A stretch of DNA of 20,104 bases from the NCBI GenBank assembly GCA_947624425.1, contig CANQKG010000007.1, positions 1-20,104 of the forward strand, read 5' to 3'. Below, piece by piece: positions 1 through 5,729 of the stretch (the first letter of the stretch is position 1; the number at the start of each line of letters is the position of its first letter). A model generated the notes under the pieces. That model had not been told where the DNA came from. It ran no database searches and saw only the letters and a program-made list of their open reading frames with translations. This stretch comes from an uncultured Clostridia bacterium. Lineage in GTDB: Bacteria; Bacillota; Clostridia; Oscillospirales; Ruminococcaceae. The position numbers were made by a program, and so were the translations under genes.

Positions 1-597
1 TGTCATCCCCCACCGAAAGCCGAAGATAAAAAGCGGGTCCAGAACAATATTGAGCGCCGCTCCCAGCAGCGTGGACGCCATGGCAAACTTCGGGCTTCCG
101 TCGGCGCGGATCACGGGATTCATCGCCTGCCCGAACATATATAAGGGTATGCCGAGGGAGATGCAGAAAAAATACTCCTTTGACAGCGAGAAGGTTTCCC
201 CATTGACCGTTCCGCCGAACAGGGTGAGGATCGGGTCGGCAAAGAGAAGATAGACGCCGCAAAGCAACATACCGGCGATCAGGGTCATGACGATCGCGTT
301 CCCGACGCTTTTGCCGGCGTCCTCCGACCTGCCCCGTCCGAGGCTCAGGCTGACAAAGGCGCAGCAGCCGTCGCCGATCATGACGGCGACAGCCAGCGCG
401 ATGACCGTCAACGGGAACACCACGGTATTTGCCGCATTTCCGAACGAGCCGAGATAGCTTGCGTTGGCGATAAAGATCTGATCGACAATATTATACAGTG
501 CGCCGACCAGCAGTGAGATGATACAGGGAAGAGCATATTTCTGCATCAGCTTCCCGATTTTTTCGGTTGCCAAAAAAGATTGATCGAACGGTTCCAT
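1..597 (-). CDS. MATE family multidrug/cation efflux transporter (N-terminal part, runs off window)
   Basis: The reading frame is open from an ATG at 595-597 to the window edge, giving 199 residues of an integral membrane protein. The translation starts MEPFDQSFLATEKIGKLMQK and has the hydrophobic helices and small-residue-rich loops of MATE antiporters (for example GALYNIVDQIFIANA early on and LGAALNIVLDPLFIFGF near residue 190). MATE proteins export drugs or metabolites in exchange for Na+ or H+ at the cytoplasmic membrane; the substrate cannot be told here. AGGAGG lies 10 bases upstream of the ATG. The gene has its own promoter (680-708), and a strong hairpin-plus-U-tract lies between that promoter and the ATG, so expression may be controlled by premature termination. 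The C-terminal half lies outside the window. Confidence 0.9.
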   Translation of the reverse strand, partial: MEPFDQSFLATEKIGKLMQKYALPCIISLLVGALYNIVDQIFIANASYLGSFGNAANTVVFPLTVIALAVAVMIGDGCCAFVSLSLGRGRSEDAGKSVGNAIVMTLIAGMLLCGVYLLFADPILTLFGGTVNGETFSLSKEYFFCISLGIPLYMFGQAMNPVIRADGSPKFAMASTLLGAALNIVLDPLFIFGFRWGMT

Positions 598-617
598 TTG
601 ATAAGCCTCCTAATTTT

Positions 618-670
618 GAGCAAAAAAGAAATGCGCAAGTCCAAACTGGACTTACGCATTTTTGCTGCTC
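618..670 (-). terminator. Promoter-proximal terminator hairpin (possible attenuator) in the MATE leader
   Basis: Arms 629-643 and 647-661 form a 15-bp stem with a 3-base loop. On the minus strand the one imperfect position is a G-U wobble and the stem is followed by TTTCTTTTTT. GAGCA/TGCTC at the outer ends extends the structure. It begins only a few bases after the predicted start of the MATE transcript and ends before its ribosome binding site, so most transcripts should stop here unless the hairpin is prevented. Confidence 0.75.
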
Positions 671-679
671 GTTGAGGCT

Positions 680-708
680 ATTATACCCGATTCTCCCGAA
701 AAAAGCAA
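680..708 (-). promoter_or_regulatory. Sigma-A promoter of the MATE gene
   Basis: On the minus strand TTGCTT (703-708) and TATAAT (680-685) are separated by 17 bases. The predicted start is near 673, just before the leader hairpin. Confidence 0.75.
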
Positions 709-717
709 GGATTTTTT

Positions 718-750
718 CACACAAAAAAGGCAGACGCGGTGCGTCTGCCT
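718..750 (-). terminator. Duplicate copy of the rplL terminator
   Basis: This 33-bp stretch is identical to 991-1023. It contains a perfect 9-bp stem (GGCAGACGC / GCGTCTGCC) with a 3-base loop followed on the minus strand by TTTTTT. It lies just upstream of the MATE promoter and would insulate that gene from upstream transcription. Confidence 0.75.
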
Positions 751-885
751 CAGTCTTTCGAAAAAGCAATCCGTAACGGAAAAATTTATAATCCGTCACG
801 GAGGCGGGAATGGCGCCGCGATTGACAAGCGGCAAGGCGGTTATCCGCCACAGCCAATGTCGGGAACCGCAAGAGGAAAAAGCAG

Positions 886-977
886 TTTTGAATCCCACCA
901 CCGCTTCGCGGTCCCCCTCCCTTTAACAAGGGAGGCTTTGGCAAAGACGGCTGCTTTCTTGTCCCTCGAAGCGTGGC
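886..977 (+). repeat. Dispersed repeat copy R1
   Basis: This is a near-full copy of the family. In order it has TTTTGAATCCC, a short GC hairpin (CCGC-ttc-GCGG), CCCCCTCCCTTT-aac-AAGGGAGG, TTGGCAAAGACGGC, and the right end GTCCCTCGAAGCG. The right end stops about 14 bp before the rplL terminator. The stretch 751-885 between the duplicate terminator and R1 holds no convincing gene. Confidence 0.75.
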
Positions 978-990
978 GATTTGATTGCCA

Positions 991-1023
991 CACACAAAAA
1001 AGGCAGACGCGGTGCGTCTGCCT
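991..1023 (-). terminator. Intrinsic terminator of the rplJ-rplL operon
   Basis: A perfect 9-bp stem (GGCAGACGC / GCGTCTGCC, loop GGT on the plus strand) is flanked by A6 and T5, so it can work in both directions. It begins 17 bases after the rplL stop codon. Confidence 0.9.
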
Positions 1024-1039
1024 TTTTGGGCAGCTGTGC

Positions 1040-1414
1040 TTACTTCAGCTCGATCTTGGCGCCTGCTTCCTCCAGCTTCGCCTTCATCTCCTCGGCGTCC
1101 GCCTTGGGAACGGCTTCCTTCAGGGTCTTCGGCGCGTTGTCCACCAGCTCCTTGGACTCCTTCAGGCCAAGACCGGTCACTTCCTTGACCAGCTTGATGA
1201 CTGCCATCTTGCTTGCGCCGACCTCCGCCAGCACAACGTCAAACTCGGTCTTCTCCTCCTCGGCAGCAGCACCGCCGGCGGCAGGAGCCGCAACCGCAAC
1301 CGCAGCCGCGGATACGCCGAACTCTTCCTCCAGAGCCTTGACCAGCTCATTCAGCTCCAGCACGGTCAGTGCCTTCACATCTTCGATCATTTTCAAAACT
1401 TTCTCAGAAGCCAT
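1040..1414 (-). CDS. rplL: 50S ribosomal protein L7/L12
   Basis: The 124-residue protein has the normal L7/L12 length and layout: a helical N-terminal dimerisation domain (residues 1-35, MASEKVLKMIEDVKALTVLE...), an Ala/Gly-rich flexible hinge (about 36-52, VAAPAAGGAAAEEE), and the conserved C-terminal domain with KTEFDVVLAEVGASKMAVIK and the factor-binding GLGLKESKELVDNAPKTLKE. Dimers bind the C-terminal helix of L10 and recruit EF-Tu, EF-G and other GTPases to the ribosome. AAGGAGG lies upstream of the ATG. The gene is the last of the rplJ-rplL unit; 27 bp separate it from rplJ, and it ends at a strong terminator rather than running into rpoB. Confidence 0.98.
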   Translation of the reverse strand: MASEKVLKMIEDVKALTVLELNELVKALEEEFGVSAAAVAVAAPAAGGAAAEEEKTEFDVVLAEVGASKMAVIKLVKEVTGLGLKESKELVDNAPKTLKEAVPKADAEEMKAKLEEAGAKIELK

Positions 1415-1441
1415 GATAAGATTCCTCCTTAAATGATATTT

Positions 1442-2071
1442 TTACTCTGCGGCGGGAGTCTCCTCAGCGGGAGCCTCTGCCTCGGCTGCGGGAGCAGCCG
1501 TTTCTTCTGCGGGTGTTTCCTCTGCGGGAGCAGCCTCTGCAGCTGCCTCCTCGGCGGGAGCCGCTTCGGCGGCGCCGCCCTTTTCTGCGATCTGATCCAG
1601 AACGATCGCAAAGTTTGTGAGCGGTGCGTTCAAGCTGCTGAGCATCTTGGCGATCAGCTCTTCCTTCGCCGGAATGGAGGCGATCTCCTTGACGGTTGCC
1701 ACGTCCACGACCTTGCCGTCCATGAAGCCCGCTTTCACCCGGAACGCATCGCCCGGCACGATCGAGCTGTACTTCTCGATGATCTTGGCGGCAATGATCG
1801 GATCCTCCTTGCTGACAGCCAGCGCGGTGGAGCCTTGCAGCACGTCCTCCAGCTCGCCGAAGCCTGCCTCGCGCACGGCGAAGCGGAGCAGCGTGTTCTT
1901 GACCACGGCGTAATCCACGCCCGCTTCACGCAGCTCCTTCCGGAGCTTGGTATCGTCCGCCACATTGATTCCGATATAGTCCACCAGCACGCCGGCGGCG
2001 GAATTCTGCAGCTTATCGACCAGACCCGCTACCATACTTTTCTTTTCTTCCAGAACTCTTGCATTCGGCAT
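1442..2071 (-). CDS. rplJ: 50S ribosomal protein L10, with an unusually long acidic tail
   Basis: Residues 1-165 match L10: MPNARVLEEKKSMVAGLVDK at the start, VVKNTLLRFAVREAG (about 57-70), FRVKAGFMDGKVVD and the C-terminal helix FAIVLDQIAEKGG that carries L12 dimers. L10 anchors the L12 stalk on 23S rRNA and represses its own mRNA through the leader. Family members are usually about 165-175 residues; this one has 209 because residues 166-209 are a low-complexity tail of Ala, Glu, Pro and Thr (repeated PAEE and AEAAPAEE units). The tail follows the L12-binding helix. GGAGGTG precedes the ATG. The gene is the first of the rplJ-rplL operon. Confidence 0.97.
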   Translation of the reverse strand: MPNARVLEEKKSMVAGLVDKLQNSAAGVLVDYIGINVADDTKLRKELREAGVDYAVVKNTLLRFAVREAGFGELEDVLQGSTALAVSKEDPIIAAKIIEKYSSIVPGDAFRVKAGFMDGKVVDVATVKEIASIPAKEELIAKMLSSLNAPLTNFAIVLDQIAEKGGAAEAAPAEEAAAEAAPAEETPAEETAAPAAEAEAPAEETPAAE

Positions 2072-2264
2072 TCTCTTTCACCTCCGTTTGCATTTTTCCA
2101 TATTTCAGCGAAACAAAACGCCCTTCCTCCCGACCGGAAAGAAGGGCGCTGCATACCATCTCCGCCTTGACGGTTTGACACAGCTTCCGTTCTTCTCGGC
2201 AGGCAGTCGGTACCGACTGTTACGCAGAAATTGCACCTGCTGTCTTGGAAAAACAGCTTTTGTA
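2072..2264 (-). promoter_or_regulatory. L10-type ribosomal leader of rplJ
   Basis: The transcript start predicted from the promoter leaves about 190 nt before rplJ, as is usual for Firmicute L10 leaders, where L10 (with L12) binds folded RNA to control its operon. The leader ends with a hairpin formed by 2119-2126 and 2141-2148 (CGCCCTTC / GAAGGGCG), followed on the minus strand by TTTTGTTT, which could act as an attenuator. The family assignment rests on position and the terminal hairpin, not on a covariance search. Confidence 0.65.
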
Positions 2265-2270
2265 GTCTGT

Positions 2271-2299
2271 ATTCTACCACAGACCGTTTTACTTGTCAA
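2271..2299 (-). promoter_or_regulatory. Sigma-A promoter of rplJ-rplL
   Basis: TTGACA (2294-2299) and TAGAAT (2271-2276) are 17 bases apart on the minus strand, immediately after the rplA stop codon. Confidence 0.9.
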
Positions 2300-2308
2300 G
2301 TATTTCCT

Positions 2309-3001
2309 TTATACGCCGTACTTCGCGGTGGAAACGCGGATGCCGGGTCCCATGGTGCTGGAAACCACGCAGGAACGGATATACTGTCCCTTTGCCGCCG
2401 CCGGCTTTGCCTTGACCACAGCCTCCAGCAGCGTGTCGAGGTTCTCGGTCAGCTTCTCTTTCCCGAACGACGCCTTGCCAATCGGGCAGTGAATGATGTT
2501 CGACTTATCAAGACGATACTCGATCTTACCTGCCTTTGCCTCCTGCACCGCACGCGCCACATCGGGGGTGACGGTACCTGCCTTGGGGTTTGGCATCAGT
2601 CCGCGCGGACCCAAAATCTTACCAAGACGGCCGACCACACCCATCATATCGGGAGTGGCGATCACCACATCGAAATCCATCCAGCCGCCCTGGATCTTCT
2701 GCATCAGCTCGTCTGCGCCGACATAATCCGCTCCGGCGTCCTCGGCGACCTTTACGTTCTCGCCCTTGGCAAAGACCACGGCGCGCACGTTTTTACCGGT
2801 TCCGTTGGGCAGCACCACCGCGCCGCGCACCTGCTGATCCGCATGGCGGCTGTCCACGCCCAGACGAATATGCACCTCTACCGTTTCGTCAAACTTTGCC
2901 TTCGCGGTGGAAACTGCCAAATCCAGCGCCTCGGTCGGGTCGTACTGGATATTGCGATCTACCGTTTTTGCGCTGTCTGTATATTTCTTTCCGTGTTTCA
3001 T
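2309..3001 (-). CDS. rplA: 50S ribosomal protein L1
   Basis: The 230-residue product is full-length L1. It begins MKHGKKYTDSAKTVDRNIQY and contains the family signature region around IATPDMMGVVGRLGKILGPR, followed by GLMPNPKAGTVTPDVARAV, and a C-terminal end with GPGIRVSTAKYGV. L1 forms the mobile L1 stalk beside the ribosomal E site and in many bacteria represses the L11-L1 mRNA by binding its leader. The ATG is preceded by GAGAGG with 8-base spacing. It lies 58 bp after rplK on the same strand and is the last gene of the rpmG-secE-nusG-rplK-rplA unit. Confidence 0.98.
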   Translation of the reverse strand: MKHGKKYTDSAKTVDRNIQYDPTEALDLAVSTAKAKFDETVEVHIRLGVDSRHADQQVRGAVVLPNGTGKNVRAVVFAKGENVKVAEDAGADYVGADELMQKIQGGWMDFDVVIATPDMMGVVGRLGKILGPRGLMPNPKAGTVTPDVARAVQEAKAGKIEYRLDKSNIIHCPIGKASFGKEKLTENLDTLLEAVVKAKPAAAKGQYIRSCVVSSTMGPGIRVSTAKYGV

Positions 3002-3059
3002 CGTTTTATCCTCTCTTTCCGTGGTAAATAGCGGAATTTTCCTCCCACAGTCGGGCCGC

Positions 3060-3485
3060 TTAGTCTACGACCTCGACGCCCATCGAACGCGCGGTACCCG
3101 CGATCATGCTGATCGCAGTGTCGATATTCGCCGCGTTGAGATCCGGCATCTTCTGCTCGGCAATCTGCTTGAGCTGCTCTCTGGTGATCTTTGCCACTTT
3201 GGTTCTGTTGGGCACACCGGAGCCGCTTTCGATATTACAGGCCTTTTTGATCAGGACTGCCGCAGGCGGCGTTTTGGTGACAAAGGTAAACGAACGGTCG
3301 GCATATACGGTGATCACGACCGGAATGATAAGCCCTGCGTCATTCTTGGTACGCTCGTTAAATTCCTTGGTAAAGGCCATGATGTTGACGCCGTGCTGAC
3401 CGAGTGCCGGTCCGACAGGCGGCGCCGGCGATGCCTTCCCCGCCGGAATCTGGAGCTTGATAAAGCCTACTACTTTCTGCGCCAT
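3060..3485 (-). CDS. rplK: 50S ribosomal protein L11
   Basis: The 141-residue protein starts MAQKVVGFIKLQIPAGKASP and keeps the Pro-rich PPVGPALGQHGVNIMAF linker region and the rRNA-binding C-terminal domain (NRTKVAKITREQLKQIAEQK, then GTARSMGVEVVD). L11 binds the GTPase centre of 23S rRNA with the L10-L12 stalk. The frame is open a further 32 codons upstream, but the start at 3483-3485 is chosen because GGAGGTG lies 6 bases before it and homologues begin there. The upstream 108 bases are a structured leader. Confidence 0.98.
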   Translation of the reverse strand: MAQKVVGFIKLQIPAGKASPAPPVGPALGQHGVNIMAFTKEFNERTKNDAGLIIPVVITVYADRSFTFVTKTPPAAVLIKKACNIESGSGVPNRTKVAKITREQLKQIAEQKMPDLNAANIDTAISMIAGTARSMGVEVVD

Positions 3486-3593
3486 AATTGCACCTCCAAA
3501 AAATCGTGGTAACTGCCGGAGCGTGTTGAGTTTCCGCTCCTCCCACACCGTGCGCCGAAACGCACGGACAATATCCGGCAAAGCCGGTGATTG
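3486..3593 (-). promoter_or_regulatory. Structured rplK-rplA leader (possible L1/L11 autoregulatory site)
   Basis: Between nusG and rplK the minus-strand RNA can fold three small hairpins: CCGGC-ttt-GCCGG, CCGTGCG-tttcgg-CGCACGG, and GGAGCG...CGCTCC enclosed by GTGG...CCAC close to the rplK ribosome binding site. A GTGGGAGG...ACCAC arrangement before rplK is something I remember as recurrent in Firmicutes; its function as an L1 or L11 control site here is inference. Confidence 0.45.
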
Positions 3594-4124
3594 CTAAAAT
3601 TCCTCCGCTTTGCGGATCTGATCCAGCCGAACCTCCACCGGAGTTTCCCGGCCGAACATCGAAACGACGATCTGCGCCGTTCCCGCTTCCTCATCCAGCT
3701 CGCTGACCGAGCCGGTGAAGCTCTCCATCGGGCCCGCGATGATCTCCACCTCGTCCCCGACCGAGAAAGCCGCGCTCTTTTGCGCGCCGATCATGCCCAG
3801 CTTCTCCACCTCTTCCTCGGTCAGAGGGATCGGCTTGGAGGAAGGCCCCACAAATCCGGTCACGCCGCGGATATTCCGCACCACGTACCAGGAATCGTCG
3901 GTCAAGATCATCTTGACCAGAACGTAACTCGGGAAAAGCTTGCGCTCCACCTCTTTCGGCTGGCCGTTTTTGTCCGCCTCGGTCACCGTTTCGGTCGGCA
4001 CCCGCACGTCCTGAATCAGATCCTGCAGCTTGCGGTTCTCCACCACTTTTTCAATATTCTGCGATACCTTATTCTCATATCCAGAATAAGTGTGGATCAC
4101 ATACCATTTTGCGGTATTCGCCAT
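3594..4124 (-). CDS. nusG: Transcription termination/antitermination factor NusG
   Basis: The 176-residue protein has the NGN domain at the N-terminus (MANTAKWYVIHTYSGYENKV, and later PSYVLVKMILTDDSWYVVRN and GVTGFVG) and a C-terminal KOW domain (FSVGDEVEIIAGPMESFTGS). NusG binds RNA polymerase at the clamp and modulates pausing and termination. The ATG lies 18 bp after the secE stop codon, the standard secE-nusG arrangement. The ribosome binding site is a diffuse AGGGGTAGGA. Confidence 0.97.
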   Translation of the reverse strand: MANTAKWYVIHTYSGYENKVSQNIEKVVENRKLQDLIQDVRVPTETVTEADKNGQPKEVERKLFPSYVLVKMILTDDSWYVVRNIRGVTGFVGPSSKPIPLTEEEVEKLGMIGAQKSAAFSVGDEVEIIAGPMESFTGSVSELDEEAGTAQIVVSMFGRETPVEVRLDQIRKAEEF

Positions 4125-4142
4125 GCTTTCCTACCCCTTTTG

Positions 4143-4379
4143 TCAGGATGCAGTCTTAAAAATCAGCGAGACCAGTGCGCCAAGCCCCCAGTCCATCAGC
4201 CAGATGAACACACCGACCAGCAGCATCATCACGAGCACCACGATGGTGTTGTTGACAAGCTGGCTTTTGGTCGGCCAAACCACCTTTTTCATCTCGCTCC
4301 GCATATCCTTGACGGACTGCCAGCGTTTGGCGAAGAAACCAGGTTTTTTCGTTTTGGCCGCGGTTTTATCCTTTGCCAT
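4143..4379 (-). CDS. secE: Protein translocase subunit SecE
   Basis: The 78-residue product has the short Firmicute SecE layout: a basic N-terminus (MAKDKTAAKTKKPGFFAKRW), the conserved amphipathic segment with SEMKKVVWPTKSQLVNNT, and a single transmembrane helix (about 45-75, TIVVLVMMLLVGVFIWLMDW...). SecE clamps SecY in the protein-conducting channel. GGGAG lies just upstream of the ATG. It sits between rpmG and nusG, the usual position. Confidence 0.96.
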   Translation of the reverse strand: MAKDKTAAKTKKPGFFAKRWQSVKDMRSEMKKVVWPTKSQLVNNTIVVLVMMLLVGVFIWLMDWGLGALVSLIFKTAS

Positions 4380-4397
4380 TCGTCTCCCGCCTTTCGC

Positions 4398-4547
4398 CTA
4401 CTTCGTTTCCCTGTGCAGAGTATGCTTTCTGCAGAAACGGCAGTATTTGTTCATTTCCAGTCTGTCCGGATCGTTTTTCTTGTTCTTCATGGTGTTGTAG
4501 TTGCGTTGCTTGCACTCGGTGCAGGCCAGTGTGATCTTGACTCTCAT
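4398..4547 (-). CDS. rpmG: 50S ribosomal protein L33, zinc-binding type
   Basis: The translation of this short frame is 49 residues long, beginning MRVKITLACTECKQRNYNTM and ending in RFCRKHTLHRETK. Two CxxC pairs (Cys9/Cys12 and Cys36/Cys39) mark the zinc-binding C+ form. AGGAGG precedes the ATG with 7-base spacing. It is the first gene of the unit that continues into secE and nusG; 18 bp separate its stop from the secE start. The length and the order rpmG-secE-nusG are standard for Firmicutes. Confidence 0.96.
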   Translation of the reverse strand: MRVKITLACTECKQRNYNTMKNKKNDPDRLEMNKYCRFCRKHTLHRETK

Positions 4548-4649
4548 CGTCGGCTCCTCCTGTACTCACAGTTCTTCTATTGCCTCCCTCACAGGCTCGC
4601 CGCGCGGATAAAAACGCGCAAAAAAATAAGCCCTTTTTGAGGTATACCT

Positions 4650-4678
4650 ATTGTAGCATACCCGAAAGGCGGTGTCAA
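4650..4678 (-). promoter_or_regulatory. Sigma-A promoter of rpmG-secE-nusG-rplK-rplA
   Basis: TTGACA (4673-4678) and TACAAT (4650-4655) are 17 bases apart on the minus strand, with an extended TGC before the -10 box. The leader to rpmG is about 95 nt. Confidence 0.9.
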
Positions 4679-4716
4679 GCAGTTTTTTCCGTTTCGGAAA
4701 GAAACACTATATCTGG

Positions 4717-4755
4717 TGAAAAAGCGGCGCCGTCCCGCAAGAAATGGGACGGCGC
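4717..4755 (-). terminator. Intrinsic terminator of the ferredoxin gene
   Basis: A perfect 10-bp stem (4727-4736 with 4746-4755, GCGCCGTCCC / GGGACGGCGC) is followed on the minus strand by CGCTTTTTC, 15 bases after the ferredoxin stop codon. Confidence 0.85.
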
Positions 4756-4770
4756 TCTCACTTTTTTTGC

Positions 4771-4941
4771 TTAGTCTGCCTGAGGAGCCTGTACCGGGCA
4801 AACCTCTGCACAGTTCCCGCAGTCGATGCAGGTATCCGCATCGATCTCGTATTTGTCGCTGCCCTCGGAGATCGCGGACACCGGGCATTCCGCCGCGCAA
4901 GCACCGCAGCTGATGCACTCTTCACTGATCTTATACGCCAT
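4771..4941 (-). CDS. Two-cluster [4Fe-4S] ferredoxin
   Basis: The 56-residue product is a clostridial-type 2[4Fe-4S] ferredoxin, a soluble low-potential electron carrier. The first motif is Cys9-x2-Cys12-x2-Cys15-x3-Cys19-Pro and the second Cys38-x2-Cys41-x2-Cys44-x3-Cys48-Pro. The start ATG has GGAGGTG 5 bases upstream. The gene is monocistronic, with its own promoter (5000-5027) and terminator. It is divergent from mscL, with which it shares a short intergenic region. The electron donor and acceptor cannot be read from this window. Confidence 0.95.
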   Translation of the reverse strand: MAYKISEECISCGACAAECPVSAISEGSDKYEIDADTCIDCGNCAEVCPVQAPQAD

Positions 4942-4967
4942 GGAAGCACCTCCTTTATCTTTCCGTA

Positions 4968-4985
4968 AAACGGCGGCCGCCGTTT
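4968..4985. promoter_or_regulatory. Perfect 18-bp palindrome in the ferredoxin 5' leader
   Basis: AAACGGCGG is followed directly by its complement CCGCCGTTT. It lies between the -10 box and the ribosome binding site of the ferredoxin gene. It could be an operator or, in RNA, a hairpin; there is no U-tract for termination. Confidence 0.5.
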
Positions 4986-4999
4986 ACTTTATTACCCCC

Positions 5000-5027
5000 A
5001 TTGTATCACACATTTTCCAAAATGCAA
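5000..5027 (-). promoter_or_regulatory. Sigma-A promoter of the ferredoxin gene
   Basis: TTGCAT (5022-5027) and TACAAT (5000-5005) are 16 bases apart on the minus strand, with TGA before the -10 box as in extended -10 promoters. Confidence 0.75.
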
Positions 5028-5057
5028 GTGATTTCTTCGGAAAAATGACGGACAAGC

Positions 5058-5086
5058 TTGCATTTTTCCCCATGTCCGTATATAAT
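5058..5086 (+). promoter_or_regulatory. Sigma-A promoter of mscL
   Basis: TTGCAT (5058-5063) and TATAAT (5081-5086) are 17 bases apart on the plus strand, giving a leader of about 50 nt. Confidence 0.8.
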
Positions 5087-5141
5087 AGGAAAAAATGACG
5101 AAAACACCCGAAATCGGGCGGAAATGAAAGGGAGCGACAAG

Positions 5142-5576
5142 ATGAAAGGCATTAAGAAGATCTTTGCGGAGTTTAAGGAGTTCATCTCGCGCGGCAACGT
5201 GCTGGATATGGCAGTCGGCGTCGTGATCGCCACCGCCTTTACCGGCGTGGTCAATTCGGTGGTCAAGGGGCTTGTGACCCCGATCGTCGGGCTGTTTATG
5301 CCCAACACCACCTTTGCCGATTGGGCGCCGGGCGGCTTTGCCATCGGAGAGGTGCTCAACTCGATCATCTCCTTCCTCATCACGGCGGCGGTCATCTTTG
5401 CGATCGTCAAGCTGGTCAACACCGCGCAGAATCTGGCAAAGCGGAAAGAGGAGGTGGTGGAGGAGGTCACCACCAAAACCTGCCCCTACTGCTTAAGCGA
5501 GATCCCGATCGCGGCGACCCGCTGTGCGCACTGCACCTCGGTGCTGGAGGAAGCCCCCGCAGAAGAAGCGGAATGA
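5142..5576 (+). CDS. mscL: Large-conductance mechanosensitive channel MscL with C-terminal zinc-ribbon-like tail
   Basis: MscL forms a pentameric membrane pore that opens under tension to release solutes in osmotic downshock. The 144 residues begin MKGIKKIFAEFKEFISRGNV, followed by the first helix NVLDMAVGVVIATAFTGVVN (19-38), a periplasmic loop, and the second helix (about 69-91, GEVLNSIISFLITAAVIFAI). After the usual cytoplasmic helix, residues 114-131 hold two Cys pairs (Cys114/Cys117 and Cys128/Cys131), a zinc-ribbon-like knuckle absent from E. coli MscL but, from memory, seen in other Firmicutes. The start at 5142 is preferred over ATGs upstream because AGGGAG lies 8 bases before it. Confidence 0.95.
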   Translation: MKGIKKIFAEFKEFISRGNVLDMAVGVVIATAFTGVVNSVVKGLVTPIVGLFMPNTTFADWAPGGFAIGEVLNSIISFLITAAVIFAIVKLVNTAQNLAKRKEEVVEEVTTKTCPYCLSEIPIAATRCAHCTSVLEEAPAEEAE

Positions 5577-5594
5577 AAAGCGGAATGATCCTAT

Positions 5595-5625
5595 AAAAAA
5601 TGCCGTCCACCCGGACGGCATTTTT
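5595..5625. terminator. Bidirectional terminator after mscL
   Basis: TGCCGTCC (5601-5608) pairs with GGACGGCA (5613-5620); A6 precedes and T5 follows the stem, so it works for mscL on the plus strand and could also stop minus-strand transcription. Confidence 0.85.
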
Positions 5626-5696
5626 GATTTGACGCAAAACACAGCGGCGAGATAAAAGCGCTTTTTTTGGTATCGCAGAGTGTCCGGAAAACAGTT

Positions 5697-5729
5697 TTGC
5701 CGGCGGGGAACCGCCGGCAATTTTTATTT
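5697..5729. terminator. Hairpin terminator at the end of the LiaF-like gene
   Basis: A perfect 10-bp stem TTGCCGGCGG (5697-5706) / CCGCCGGCAA (5711-5720) starts directly after the stop codon at 5724-5726. The better U-tract (TTTTTATTT) is on the plus strand; on the minus strand the tail is AAAACTGTTTT, so its direction is uncertain. Confidence 0.6.

Noticed and set aside
662..1432. Long plus-strand frame of 256 codons
   Set aside because: It runs through two terminators, a repeat and the complement of rplL; its composition is that of the antisense of a real gene.
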